From assembly GCA_047974375.1 (NCBI GenBank), contig JBKECF010000002.1, positions 1 to 64,000 of the forward strand: a DNA stretch of 64,000 bases. Reading direction: 5' to 3'. Position 1 is the first letter of the stretch. Each line of letters begins with the position of its first letter. The translations under genes were made by a program, and so were the position numbers. Below the pieces are notes generated by a model, which worked only from the letters and a program-made list of their open reading frames with translations, made no database searches and was not told where the DNA came from. Positions 51,711-60,436 of this stretch are shown here, piece after piece. The DNA is from JBKECF01 sp047974375 (GTDB lineage: Bacteria > Bacillota > Clostridia > Lachnospirales > CAMZNU01).

Positions 51711-51737
51711 CAATTGTAACTTTAGTTAGTTTTTTAA

Positions 51738-51915
51738 AGTCAATAGACCTTTCCGGCAGGGGGAGCTTGTACCCCCACTGAATGGTGAATTCGGACGCAT
51801 AACGGAGTTGGACGCATACTTGGTTGCATAGTCGAGCAGAAAGTACAGCTTTCGACCAGGTTAGACAGTCCCGCTACCTATTATACATTGAGGTGGGGTC
51901 TAATTCTTACCTATT
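51738..51915 (+). repeat. Structured intergenic repeat, copy 3
   Basis: This is the longest copy. It starts AGTCAATAGACC and ends GGTCTAATTCTTACC. It contains the hairpin GGGGGAGCTTGTACCCCC near the left, three subrepeats of the form GGACGCATA/GGTTGCATA (51793-51830) and the variable hairpin at 51821-51858 (outer TGGTT/GACCA, inner GAAAG/CTTTC). No gene is present in 51489-51990 other than repeats, the promoter and a terminator. Confidence 0.75.
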
Positions 51916-51924
51916 AAGTAATAT

Positions 51925-51970
51925 AAAAAGCTGTTGAAAAATGAGTAAAATCATTTTCCAACAGCTTTTT
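51925..51970 (-). terminator. Terminator of fliS
   Basis: AAAAAGCTGTTG and CAACAGCTTTTT, extended by AAAATGA/TCATTTT, form a long stem that is A/T-flanked on both sides, 20 bp below the fliS stop. Confidence 0.8.
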
Positions 51971-51990
51971 TATCTATCTTCATTTAACTA

Positions 51991-52368
51991 TTAAACTTTA
52001 GCTAATTTCATAGCTTCTTTCCACGTATCACGCAGTTCACGGATTAAGCCAAGGCATTCTTCCAATATTACTTTATCCTTTGCCATATTAGCCTCTACTA
52101 ATCTACGGTAAATGTAATCATACATATTAAATAAATCCTTAGATACATCATATTGCATATCCAATGTTATTTGGAATTCCTCAATAATCGCCTCAGTTTT
52201 CATTATATATTTATGAGTTTCCATAATGTCCTTTTTTTCCAGAGCAATAATAGCTTTATTGCAAAATTTAACAGCACCATCAAACAGCATAAGTGTAAGT
52301 TCTTCTTTACTAGCAGTTAATATAGCATTGTTTGAATAAGCTTCATAAGGATTTCTTTTTGTTGCCAT
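51991..52368 (-). CDS. fliS: Flagellar export chaperone FliS
   Basis: The 125-residue protein has the FliS pattern: NPYEAYSNNAILTASKEELTLMLFDGAVKFCNKAI at the N-terminus, the middle HKYIMKTEAIIEEFQITLD and YDYIYRRLVEANMAKD, and a C-terminal helix ending RDTWKEAMKLAK. FliS binds unfolded flagellin in the cytosol and prevents premature polymerisation. It indicates a motile cell or ancestor, although no other flagellar gene is in the window. It lies 14 bp downstream of rsmA and starts behind AGGAGG. Confidence 0.9.
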   Translation of the reverse strand: MATKRNPYEAYSNNAILTASKEELTLMLFDGAVKFCNKAIIALEKKDIMETHKYIMKTEAIIEEFQITLDMQYDVSKDLFNMYDYIYRRLVEANMAKDKVILEECLGLIRELRDTWKEAMKLAKV

Positions 52369-52382
52369 AACTTCCTCCTAAA

Positions 52383-53243
52383 TTACTTAGTACGTTTTTC
52401 ACATATTTTATCTGATAATTCGCCATATTTTTCAATACTTAAACTTTCTCCACGGACTTTTCTATCTAATCCTATACTCTCCAGAATATCACCAATTTCG
52501 TCCTTAGAAAAACCTATATCGAAAGAAAATAAACAATTAACCAAAGTTTTTCTTCTCATACTAAAGGCTGCCTTAACTAGCTTGAAGAAGAATTCCTCAT
52601 TTTTCACTTTAAAAGGGTCGTGAGGTGTAATTTTAATAACTGCTGAGTCAACTTTAGGTCGTGGTATAAAACAGTTTTGGGGAACATTTGCTGCTAAGTA
52701 AACATCTGCAAAATAGTTCACTACCACTGTAAGAGAGCCGTAAGCCTTTGTATTTACATCGGCACTCATTCTACTGGCAACTTCCTTTTGTATCATTACA
52801 ATTATACTATCTATGGGATAATTATTTTCCAATAAGTTCATAATAATAGGCGTAGTTATATAGTAGGGTAAATTTGCAACTAACTTTACCTTTCTATAGC
52901 CACTTTCCTCTATTAATTTTAGCAAATCAACTTTTAAAACATCTTCATTAATAATTTCTAAATTATTATAACCAATTAAATTATCTTTTAAGATAGGTAT
53001 TAGGTTAGTATCTATTTCTATGGCGACTACCTTGCCAGCACGCTCCAATAGCTCTTGAGTTAAACCGCCTATCCCTGGACCAATTTCTATAATTAAGTCT
53101 TCATTAGTTATATCGGCAGTATTTAGTATTTTATTAACTACATGTTGGTCAATTAAAAAGTTTTGTCCGAAATTCTTCTTAAAATAAAATTCATTGGCTT
53201 CAACTATTTCCTTTGTCCTTTTATATGTTGCTATTCTATCCAC
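52383..53243 (-). CDS. rsmA: 16S rRNA dimethyladenosine transferase RsmA/KsgA
   Basis: The 286-residue protein has the KsgA order: KKNFGQNFLIDQHVVNKIL, the SAM site IEIGPGIGGLTQELLE, VAIEIDTNLIPIL, the catalytic NLPYYITTPIIM, MIQKEVASRM and FIPRPKVDSAV. It dimethylates two adenines in the 3' terminal hairpin of 16S rRNA. It starts at GTG, 10 bp after the GerMN-domain gene, with a weak AGCAGG site, so coupling to the upstream gene is likely. Length and motifs are normal. Confidence 0.92.
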   Translation of the reverse strand: MDRIATYKRTKEIVEANEFYFKKNFGQNFLIDQHVVNKILNTADITNEDLIIEIGPGIGGLTQELLERAGKVVAIEIDTNLIPILKDNLIGYNNLEIINEDVLKVDLLKLIEESGYRKVKLVANLPYYITTPIIMNLLENNYPIDSIIVMIQKEVASRMSADVNTKAYGSLTVVVNYFADVYLAANVPQNCFIPRPKVDSAVIKITPHDPFKVKNEEFFFKLVKAAFSMRRKTLVNCLFSFDIGFSKDEIGDILESIGLDRKVRGESLSIEKYGELSDKICEKRTK

Positions 53244-53253
53244 TGTATACCTG

Positions 53254-54330
53254 CTATTCTATAACAATTGGTTCATCTAAACGAATGTGGCCACTTTCAT
53301 ATGTTTCACCGTCTATAGTAATAAGTACGCTGTCTGCACTGTAAAACACGCCGATAGTATAGGCTATAGAAGTCAAAACCCTATCTTCTATAGCACTACC
53401 TAAATTTACTTCTTCTAAGAAGTCTTTAGATAAATCTATAGTAGCTAAGGAAAAGTCATCAGCAACTTTTATACTATTTATTTTTGTATTTTCTGATAAA
53501 AGAGGCACAAAATTATCATCTGGTACAACTTTCATTAGTTTTTCTAACTCACCATAGTAATCCGGATTGTAGCTTATGGCTAGTTTGTTTACACTAGTAG
53601 CTATTTCATCAGTTGCAGCGTTATAATCAAATCTTCTAAAATCTAACTCCATAGGGGTATTTTCTCTTATTTCAGAAAGGCTGCTGGACATTTCTTCTTT
53701 ACCAGTTGTGGAGTATACTGTTTTTATTAGGCCTATATCTTTGGCATAATATTCTTCCTTATAGCTGCCATCTGTTTGGTTTGTAACTATTTTTAAAGCT
53801 TTAAATGTACCAAAAGGCACTGTTACTTCCTCATCTACACTTATTATTTCAGCTGTAGACCAGTTATTTACTTGCCAAGCCGTACCTACTTCGATAGGAC
53901 CGGATATAATTGTATTAAAGGCATTACTTTCTCTATTACTTAGGGGCTCTCTGTAGTTTTTCATATTGTCTGAAAAGGATAAATCGTAGGCATCTACATT
54001 TAAAACAGCTAAATTAGAAAATTCTTGGGTCATTGAATCAACTTTTATTTTCCATTCTAAAGATGTTTCATCGGAGTACACCATAAACATTTCTTGGTTA
54101 TACAAAGGACTATCCTCGCTTGTGTAAACATAAAGGGAATTTTCCTTAAACATAAAGTAATCCTTTACGCTGTTTTCTTCGCTTGTTATTTCCGTAGGCT
54201 CAACCTGCTCTATAACAACAGGGTCTTCCGATGGTTGGCTTTGGCCGCTATTATTTTTCTTCATAATAGCAACAGCCACAATAGCTATTAAAATAATTGT
54301 CACTATAATATATGGTCTAAATTTTTTCAT
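53254..54330 (-). CDS. Membrane-anchored GerMN-domain protein
   Basis: The 358-residue protein has a single N-terminal membrane anchor (YIIVTIILIAIVAVAIM, 7-23) and an acidic linker. A beta-rich middle domain (about 60-220) carries VPFGTFKALKIVTNQ and EEYYAKDIGLIKTVY, and the C-terminal GerMN domain spans 270-345 (NTKINSIKVADDFSLATIDLSKDF, VLTSIAYTIGVFYSADSVLITIDG). GerMN domains occur in spore germination and cell-envelope proteins such as GerM and LpqB. The protein should face the outside of the membrane. It is co-transcribed with tmk and rsmA; its own role is unknown. Confidence 0.8.
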   Translation of the reverse strand: MKKFRPYIIVTIILIAIVAVAIMKKNNSGQSQPSEDPVVIEQVEPTEITSEENSVKDYFMFKENSLYVYTSEDSPLYNQEMFMVYSDETSLEWKIKVDSMTQEFSNLAVLNVDAYDLSFSDNMKNYREPLSNRESNAFNTIISGPIEVGTAWQVNNWSTAEIISVDEEVTVPFGTFKALKIVTNQTDGSYKEEYYAKDIGLIKTVYSTTGKEEMSSSLSEIRENTPMELDFRRFDYNAATDEIATSVNKLAISYNPDYYGELEKLMKVVPDDNFVPLLSENTKINSIKVADDFSLATIDLSKDFLEEVNLGSAIEDRVLTSIAYTIGVFYSADSVLITIDGETYESGHIRLDEPIVIE

Positions 54331-54381
54331 TTTTTCTCCTTAAAACACTTTTTTCTATGCAACATAGCAATATTATCATAA

Positions 54382-55011
54382 TTACAGTTTTTTTGCATTA
54401 ACTTTTAAGAATTTTATATAGGTTTCTTTTATTTCGCGAAAAATTTCATCTATGGTTCTATTGGCATTTATTAGTTTAATTCTGTCGCTGTATATTTTAG
54501 AAATTTCAATATATCCATTTCTTATGGATTCAAAAAATTCTTTGTTCTCTAGCTCTAACCTATCTAACTCTCCATCATTGTTTTTTCTTTTTAAACCAAT
54601 CTCTGTTGGTAGTTCCAAAACAAAAGTTATATCTGGCAATAAATTTCCTGTTGCAAACATATTTAAATCATAAATTTCCTCTATTCCTAGCTTTCTGCTT
54701 ATGCCTTGATAAACTAAATTAGAATCTATATATCTATCACAAATAATAATTTCCCCTCTTTGTAACGCTGGCAAAATCAATTCATATACCATTTGTGCTC
54801 GAGCACCTGCATAAATTAATGCCTCAGTTTTATTGCACATTTCTGTATTATTTTTATCTAGTAAAATATTTCGTAAGCCCTCACCTATTTTAGTAGTTCC
54901 AGGGTCACGTAATAAAGTCACACTATGGCCATTGCTTTCCAAATATTCCTTGAACTTTTTGCTTTGCAAAGATTTACCTGCTCCGTCTGTTCCCTCAAAA
55001 CTTATAAACAT
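54382..55011 (-). CDS. tmk: Thymidylate kinase
   Basis: The 209-residue protein has the P-loop FEGTDGAGKSLQ (about 4-15), the DR(Y/H) element CDRYIDSNLVYQG and TFVLELPTEIGLKR with a lid region. The dTMP-binding RDPGTTKIGEGLR shows Asp-Pro-Gly where many enzymes have Glu-Pro-Gly. It phosphorylates dTMP to dTDP. An ATG at 55017 sits directly on the AGAGG site, so the ATG at 55011 with proper spacing is preferred. It is the first gene of the tmk-GerMN-rsmA-fliS group. Confidence 0.9.
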   Translation of the reverse strand: MFISFEGTDGAGKSLQSKKFKEYLESNGHSVTLLRDPGTTKIGEGLRNILLDKNNTEMCNKTEALIYAGARAQMVYELILPALQRGEIIICDRYIDSNLVYQGISRKLGIEEIYDLNMFATGNLLPDITFVLELPTEIGLKRKNNDGELDRLELENKEFFESIRNGYIEISKIYSDRIKLINANRTIDEIFREIKETYIKFLKVNAKKL

Positions 55012-55162
55012 ATTCATCCTCTTTCATCTTTTTTTTAACATTATACATGATTTGTACTAATTTGAAAATTTTCAGGTTAATATTTAGTACTTTGTATAAA
55101 CGTTCTAAAAAAAATTGTTTCCTATATAAAAATCAAACTTTTTAGAAAACTTAAAGCACAAA

Positions 55163-55433
55163 TGTTCATAACCCAAGGAATCCCATAAATTTAGGAACAA
55201 ATTGTTAAATTTATTTCAAATCCTAAATTTATAGGTTGTATAGCTGTAAGGGCATAAAAAAAATACTTATTCAATTTATCAACATTGAAATGTGCATAAC
55301 TCATACCCATATTTAGTGTTCTGTGAACAATTTAGGGGATGATGTGGATAACTTTACATAAAATTAGAAAGTTACTCACTTTTATTTTGAAAAAATCTAT
55401 AACTTATTAACGTTATCCACATAGTTGTCAACA
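55163..55433. other. Cluster of DnaA-box-like sequences in an AT-rich gap
   Basis: The 55018-55515 gap has no gene. It contains perfect DnaA boxes TTATCCACA at 55413-55421 (+) and 55343-55351 (-). Near matches occur at 55291-55299 (TTATGCACA, -), 55276-55284 (TTATCAACA, +), 55163-55171 (TTATGAACA, -), 55322-55330 (TTGTTCACA, -) and 55425-55433 (TTGTCAACA, +). The surroundings are very AT-rich. It could be an origin, a DnaA-titration site or a DnaA-controlled promoter. dnaA, dnaN and rpmH are not adjacent, so an origin is not established. Confidence 0.5.
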
Positions 55434-55515
55434 TACTGTATATAGCACTTCTAGAAGTTATTAATATATTTATACTCATTTTCATTTTTTTATTGTATTT
55501 TAGAACATTTGAACT

Positions 55516-56256
55516 TTAATAATCATTAGCCTGAATTATTTCTTTAAGCTCAATAAAATTATTTCTATACCTATAGCTACTTTTTTCCTTTTTATGGCCA
55601 ATTGCCTTTTGTGGACAATTTTGTATGCATGCCATACATTGTTCGCATTTGTTTAAAAACTTAACTTTATTATTTGCTTCGATATTATTTGCAACACAGA
55701 CCTTAGCGCATATACCGCAATTATTACATTCTTTGCTTATACTAAACAGCTCAACAGCCTTCTGGAAATCGAAGGTTGTAAATTTTGCTATAATCTTAGC
55801 CGTTGTTCTTTTTACATTATTACTTTTATTCTGAATAACTTTATTTTTGATATCATTTGCTATTTCATCAATTACTTTTTTATCTGGAATACTTTTACTA
55901 ATACTTTTTTTCATATCGAAGTAAATGAAGTTGTCTGGCATGATTAAATTCTTTTTATAATTAACCTTTATAAATGCATCTAATGCATCATTAGTAGAGA
56001 ATGAAAACATGCCACAATTGGAGATTGCAAAAACATAATTTGCTTTAATTTGAGTTTTTTTCAAATACTCCTTAAGCATATTAGGTAAGTTCAAACAGTA
56101 TACAGGATATACAATGCCAACTACATCATCTTCTATTAAAAAAATTTCATTGTTCAATAATTTGGGTATTGATAGTAGCTCGGCATTGAATTGTTCCCCT
56201 ATTTTTTTTGCTATATAAAGGCTGTTTCCTGTTCCAGTGAAGTATAGTATTTTCAT
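55516..56256 (-). CDS. EFR1-type flavodoxin/ferredoxin fusion
   Basis: The 246-residue protein has an N-terminal flavodoxin-like domain (ILYFTGTGNSLYIAKKIGEQF; VGIVYPVYCLNLPNML; FAISNCGMFS). Its C-terminus has two 4Fe-4S motifs, CNNCGICAKVC (about 182-192) and CEQCMACIQNC (about 208-218). This architecture matches EFR1 proteins, thought to move low-potential electrons in anaerobes; partners are unknown. It is a single gene between the DnaA-box gap and the AfuABC operon, starting behind AAAGGAG. It could support radical-SAM reduction, but nothing in the context shows that. Confidence 0.82.
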   Translation of the reverse strand: MKILYFTGTGNSLYIAKKIGEQFNAELLSIPKLLNNEIFLIEDDVVGIVYPVYCLNLPNMLKEYLKKTQIKANYVFAISNCGMFSFSTNDALDAFIKVNYKKNLIMPDNFIYFDMKKSISKSIPDKKVIDEIANDIKNKVIQNKSNNVKRTTAKIIAKFTTFDFQKAVELFSISKECNNCGICAKVCVANNIEANNKVKFLNKCEQCMACIQNCPQKAIGHKKEKSSYRYRNNFIELKEIIQANDY

Positions 56257-56493
56257 TCAATTCTCCTTTTGTAAGTATGGTTTGTAATATAAACTTTTTA
56301 TCTTATTACTTAATTACGGTTAATAAATTATTATAGTTTAAAGGTGGTGTAAAAGATTAGGCATCTACTGACTGTATCTAGGCCTTTATTTGTTTTATGT
56401 TGTAGGTTAAAAATTTTATAATTCCTAAACACAGATTATATAATTTTCTCGAGAATTAGTTCAGATTTTACGATAATTTTACATATTTAATCA

Positions 56494-56522
56494 TTGTATA
56501 AGTAAAAAAATCAAATTATAAT
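56494..56522 (+). promoter_or_regulatory. Promoter of the AfuABC-like operon
   Basis: TTGTAT (56494-56499) and a perfect TATAAT (56517-56522) are 17 bp apart, giving a leader of about 50 bp before the binding-protein start. The preceding 56257-56493 stretch is AT-rich without a gene or clear operator. Confidence 0.6.
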
Positions 56523-56578
56523 TTCCTTGTAGAAATTTAACATAATAAAATTAGTAAAAATCACAAAAGGAGTGAATT

Positions 56579-57610
56579 ATGAAGTTCAAAAAAATTATAT
56601 CCATTAGTTGCTCGATAATCACAGCAATGTCACTTTTAGCAGGGTGTGGTTCAAAACCAGCATCAGAAGGTAATGCCGAAACAAGTAAAGAGTTAATCCT
56701 TTACTCTCCGCACCCATTAGAATTCATAGAACCATTAGTTAATGAATACGAAGTCATAAGCGAAGTTAAAGTAGAGGTTGTTGCCGCTGGCACTGGTGAA
56801 CTGTTAAAGAGGATAGAGTCGGAGGCAAGCAACCCTTTAGGTGATGTGCTATGGGGAGGTTCATTAACTTCCGTAAGTTCCTATGGCGATTATTTCGAAA
56901 ATTATTTATCAGCAAACGAAGAATTTATGGCAGAACAACACAAAAACACAGAAGGTTTTTTAACTAGATTTTCCGATATACCAAGTGTTTTAATGGTGAA
57001 TGATAATTTAATTGGTGACATTCAAGTAAATGGTTATGAAGATTTATTAAATCCAGAACTAAAAGGTAAAATTGCTTTTGCTGATCCATCTAAATCATCA
57101 TCATCATTCGAACAATTAATAAATATGCTTTACGCCATGGGTAATGGCAATCCAGAAGATGGCTGGGAATATGTGAGTAAATTAATTGATAATTTAGATG
57201 GTAAACTATTAAGTGGATCTTCTGCTGTTTATAAGGGCGTAGCCGATGGAGAGTATACAATTGGTTTAACATTTGAAGAAGGTGCTGCCAAATTTGTGCA
57301 AAGTGGTTCTCCTGTTAGTCTTGTGTATATGGAAGAAGGGGTTATATCTAAGGCAGATGGCGTTTATATAATTAAAGATGCTACTAACAAAGAAAATGCT
57401 CAAAGTTTTGTTGACTTCCTTACAAGTAAAGAAGCTCAAACAATTATGTCGGAACAATTAAATAGACGTTCCGTTAGAACCGATGTTGCTCCGCCGTCAT
57501 ATTTGAAATCTACAGAAGATATTAACCTTATATATGACGATGTTCAATATGTTACAGAAAACAAATCAAAAATATTAGAAAAGTTTAGTGACATTTTTAC
57601 AAGCAATTAA
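56579..57610 (+). CDS. AfuA/FbpA-like solute-binding lipoprotein
   Basis: The 343-residue precursor has a signal peptide ending LLAGC (Cys about 23) and the family 1 / iron- and phosphosugar-type binding fold. Landmarks are ELILYSPHPLEFIEPLVNEYE, VVAAGTGELLKRIESEASNPLGDVLWGG, LKGKIAFADPSKSSSSFEQ and GVYIIKDATNKENAQSFVDFL. Such proteins bind Fe3+, 2-aminoethylphosphonate, sulfate or hexose phosphates (AfuA). No tyrosine cluster typical of ferric binding is evident, and two-component and phosphohexomutase genes follow, so a phosphorylated sugar is favoured. It starts behind AAAGGAG. Confidence 0.8.
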   Translation: MKFKKIISISCSIITAMSLLAGCGSKPASEGNAETSKELILYSPHPLEFIEPLVNEYEVISEVKVEVVAAGTGELLKRIESEASNPLGDVLWGGSLTSVSSYGDYFENYLSANEEFMAEQHKNTEGFLTRFSDIPSVLMVNDNLIGDIQVNGYEDLLNPELKGKIAFADPSKSSSSFEQLINMLYAMGNGNPEDGWEYVSKLIDNLDGKLLSGSSAVYKGVADGEYTIGLTFEEGAAKFVQSGSPVSLVYMEEGVISKADGVYIIKDATNKENAQSFVDFLTSKEAQTIMSEQLNRRSVRTDVAPPSYLKSTEDINLIYDDVQYVTENKSKILEKFSDIFTSN

Positions 57611-57616
57611 ATTAGG

Positions 57617-57652
57617 CTGTCGGTTAGTCAAATGACTGCTGACAGTTTTTTT
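57617..57652 (+). terminator. Attenuator hairpin between binding-protein and ATPase genes
   Basis: CTGTC...AGTCA and TGACT...GACAG form a stem, followed by seven Ts, 7 bp after the binding-protein stop. Partial termination here would give more binding protein than ATPase and permease, a common arrangement. Confidence 0.7.
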
Positions 57653-57670
57653 ACTAAAAGGGAGGTCAAA

Positions 57671-58771
57671 ATGAGCGTAAATATAAAAATTGAAAATGTT
57701 CTAAAAAAATACGGGGAAACAGTTGTAATTCCAAACCTAGAAGCCGAAGTAAAGTCGGGAGAATTTTTTACTCTCCTCGGGCCTTCTGGTTGTGGTAAAA
57801 CTACATTATTAAGAATGATTGCAGGTTTTAATACCATAGAAGGTGGTTTAATTAAGTTTGATGATAGTATTATTAACGACATACCAGCACACAAGAGAAA
57901 TATAGGAATGGTATTCCAAAACTATGCGATTTTTCCTCATTTAACTGTGCGTCAAAATATTGAATACGGATTAAAAATAAGGAAACTAGACAAAGTAAAA
58001 ATACAAAAAGAAGTTGATAAAATACTAGACATAGTAAAAATTAAGGAACATGAACATAAACTACCTGAAAAGCTTTCTGGCGGACAACAACAAAGGGTGG
58101 CTCTGGCACGTGCAATTGTTATATATCCTACAGTTTTATTAATGGATGAACCTCTATCAAATTTAGATGCAAAGTTAAGGCTTGAAATGAGAAGTGCCAT
58201 AAAAGAAATACAAAAGACTATTGGAATTACAACAGTTTATGTAACTCATGATCAAGAAGAAGCCTTAGCTATATCCGATAGAATAGCTGTAATGAATAAA
58301 GGTGAAATAGAGCAAATAGCAAGGCCAGAAAGTATTTATACAAGACCTTATAGTGTTTTTGTATCAAACTTTATTGGCAGTTCAAATTTATTTAAAGGGA
58401 ATTTAACTAAAAAAAATCACAGTTGGGAAATAACTCTAAAAAATGGAAGTATAATAACAATGACAAATATAATTGATGATACCCCAAATGGAGAAGTTTG
58501 TATTTGCATTAGGCCTGAGGAATGGCGTATTGAATCTAATGGTATGGAAGGAAAAATCCTAAATAAAACTTTTTTAGGGAAATACATCAACTATAGTGTG
58601 AAAATTGAAAATAACATTATAGAATTAAGCCAAGATATTGGTCAGACAGAAGAAATATATAAAGAGGGCGATAAAATCAAACTATTGCCAAACACTTCAA
58701 AAATAAATATTTTTACAGCTGAGGGTACAAAAAATTTAATTAAAGGAGTTGTTAAATATGAAGAATACTAA
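57671..58771 (+). CDS. ABC transporter ATPase (AfuC/FbpC/PotA type)
   Basis: The 366-residue ATPase has Walker A GPSGCGKTT (about 37-45), the Q-loop VFQNYAIFPH, the signature LSGGQQQR, Walker B VLLMDEPLSNLDAKLR and the switch His in VTHDQEEA. A C-terminal TOBE-like regulatory region begins near 240. It drives uptake through the following fused permease. A frame extension to 57632 would overlap the attenuator hairpin, so the ATG at 57671 behind GGGAGG is used. It is the only sugar-type ABC ATPase in the window and is dedicated to the FbpB-like permease, not the LplBC sets. Confidence 0.87.
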   Translation: MSVNIKIENVLKKYGETVVIPNLEAEVKSGEFFTLLGPSGCGKTTLLRMIAGFNTIEGGLIKFDDSIINDIPAHKRNIGMVFQNYAIFPHLTVRQNIEYGLKIRKLDKVKIQKEVDKILDIVKIKEHEHKLPEKLSGGQQQRVALARAIVIYPTVLLMDEPLSNLDAKLRLEMRSAIKEIQKTIGITTVYVTHDQEEALAISDRIAVMNKGEIEQIARPESIYTRPYSVFVSNFIGSSNLFKGNLTKKNHSWEITLKNGSIITMTNIIDDTPNGEVCICIRPEEWRIESNGMEGKILNKTFLGKYINYSVKIENNIIELSQDIGQTEEIYKEGDKIKLLPNTSKINIFTAEGTKNLIKGVVKYEEY

Positions 58772-60410
58772 AATTAAATTTGATTTTTGGACTAATATAA
58801 GTATTGTAATAGCCTGTCTTTTTTTGCTATTTTTAATTTACCCCCTATTCTCTTTGTTTATTAGCGGTTTTCAAAATAGTACAGGTCAATTTTCCCTAGA
58901 GCACTTTATTAAGTTTTTTACAAGAAAATATTATTACAAAGCTCTCTTAAATAGCTTTATGGTAACAATATGTACCACTTTTTTAGTTGTAATAATCGGT
59001 GCACCTCTAGCTTACCTTACATCCGCTTACAAAATAAAAGGAAAACAATTTTTAGATATTTTAATAATAATATCGATGCTTTCGCCTGCTTTTATAGGCG
59101 CATACTCCTGGATTATTCTATTTGGAAGAAGTGGAGTTGTTACTAAATTTATAGAAAGTCTATTTGGATTTACTATGCCCTCAATATATGGGTTTGGTGG
59201 CATTCTAATAGTAATGACCTTAAAGTTGTATCCGTTTATTTATCTCTATACAACAGGAGCTTTAAAAAAATTAGATGCATCTCTAATTGAGGCTGCAGAA
59301 AGTTTAGGTTGTAGCCCCTTAAAAAAAGTATCTACAGTGGTAATTCCTTTAATTACTCCTACTATATTAGCCAGTGGATTACTTGTTTTTATGAATGCTT
59401 TGGCAGATTTTGGCACACCTATGCTAATAGGTGAAGGTTTTGTTGTTATGCCGGTTTTAGTTTACAACGAATTTATAAGCGAGGTTGGTGGAACAGTAAA
59501 TTTCGCTGCCGCTATTTCTGTAATAATGGTAGTAATAACAATAGGTGTATTTTCTCTGCAAAAATATATTGTAAATAAAAAATCTTTTACCATGAACTCT
59601 CTTAGACCCATTCAACCAAAGGAATTAAAAGGCATACATAAAATATTAGCGCATACTTTTGTATATCTTATTGTATTTTTATCAGTTATTCCTCAATTAA
59701 CAGTTATTTTTACATCTTTTAAGGCAACAAAAGGGTCGGTTTTTGTACCTGGTTTTAGTTTAGATAGCTATAAAACTGCTTTTTCTAAATTAGGAGAACC
59801 TATTGTAAATACATATATTTTTGGGTTTATTGCTATTATTTGCGTTGTTGTTTTAGCCATATTTATTGCATATATTGTTATAAGAAGAAAAAATCCATTG
59901 ACTACTTTAATAGATTCGGCTTCCATGTTGCCTTATATTATACCTGGTTCTGTTCTTGGTATAACTCTTTTGTTAGCTTTTAACGAAAGGCCGTTATTAT
60001 TAAGTGGCACATCTTTTATAATGATACTAGCTTTTGTAGTAAGACGTTTGCCTTATACCCTTAGATCAAGTGCAGCTATTCTATACCAAATAAGCCCAAG
60101 TATGGAAGAAGCAGCTATTAGCCTAGGGGATTCAAGTATAAAAGCATTTTTTAAAGTTACTGTTATTATGATGTTACCAGGGGTTATGTCTGGAGCGATT
60201 ATGAGTTGGATTACTATTATAAACGAACTTAGTGCATCTGTAATTTTATATACTGCTAATACAAGAACAATGTCCGTTACGGTTTATACAAATGTAATAA
60301 GGGCAAGCTATGGTAGTGCTGCAGCTGTGGCCACTATATTAACAATAACTACAATTATATCCTTAATTGTATTCTTTAAAGTTTCTGGTAAAAAAGATAT
60401 TGGGCTATAA
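58758..60410 (+). CDS. Fused double-domain ABC permease (AfuB/FbpB type)
   Basis: The 550-residue protein carries two tandem permease domains with about twelve membrane helices. Each half has an EAA loop: LIEAAESLGCSPLKKVSTVVIPL near residues 175-197 and MEEAAISLGDSSIKAFFKVTVIMMLPG in the second half. FbpB/AfuB-type permeases are single-chain channels of this kind. It overlaps the ATPase gene by 14 bp. The ATG at 58758 has AAAGGAG at good distance, whereas a TTG at 58749 is too close. Confidence 0.86.
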   Translation: MKNTKIKFDFWTNISIVIACLFLLFLIYPLFSLFISGFQNSTGQFSLEHFIKFFTRKYYYKALLNSFMVTICTTFLVVIIGAPLAYLTSAYKIKGKQFLDILIIISMLSPAFIGAYSWIILFGRSGVVTKFIESLFGFTMPSIYGFGGILIVMTLKLYPFIYLYTTGALKKLDASLIEAAESLGCSPLKKVSTVVIPLITPTILASGLLVFMNALADFGTPMLIGEGFVVMPVLVYNEFISEVGGTVNFAAAISVIMVVITIGVFSLQKYIVNKKSFTMNSLRPIQPKELKGIHKILAHTFVYLIVFLSVIPQLTVIFTSFKATKGSVFVPGFSLDSYKTAFSKLGEPIVNTYIFGFIAIICVVVLAIFIAYIVIRRKNPLTTLIDSASMLPYIIPGSVLGITLLLAFNERPLLLSGTSFIMILAFVVRRLPYTLRSSAAILYQISPSMEEAAISLGDSSIKAFFKVTVIMMLPGVMSGAIMSWITIINELSASVILYTANTRTMSVTVYTNVIRASYGSAAAVATILTITTIISLIVFFKVSGKKDIGL

Positions 60411-60436
60411 ATCTTAGTTAAAAGGTAGGTAAACAC

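Noticed and set aside
51525..51713. 62-residue minus-strand reading frame rich in Tyr, Asn and Val
   Set aside because: Its sequence is mostly translation of the 21-bp tandem repeats and the promoter region; there is no ribosome binding site.
55018..55515. Calling this region oriC
   Set aside because: No dnaA, dnaN or rpmH is adjacent and GC-skew cannot be judged from this window; reported only as a DnaA-box cluster.
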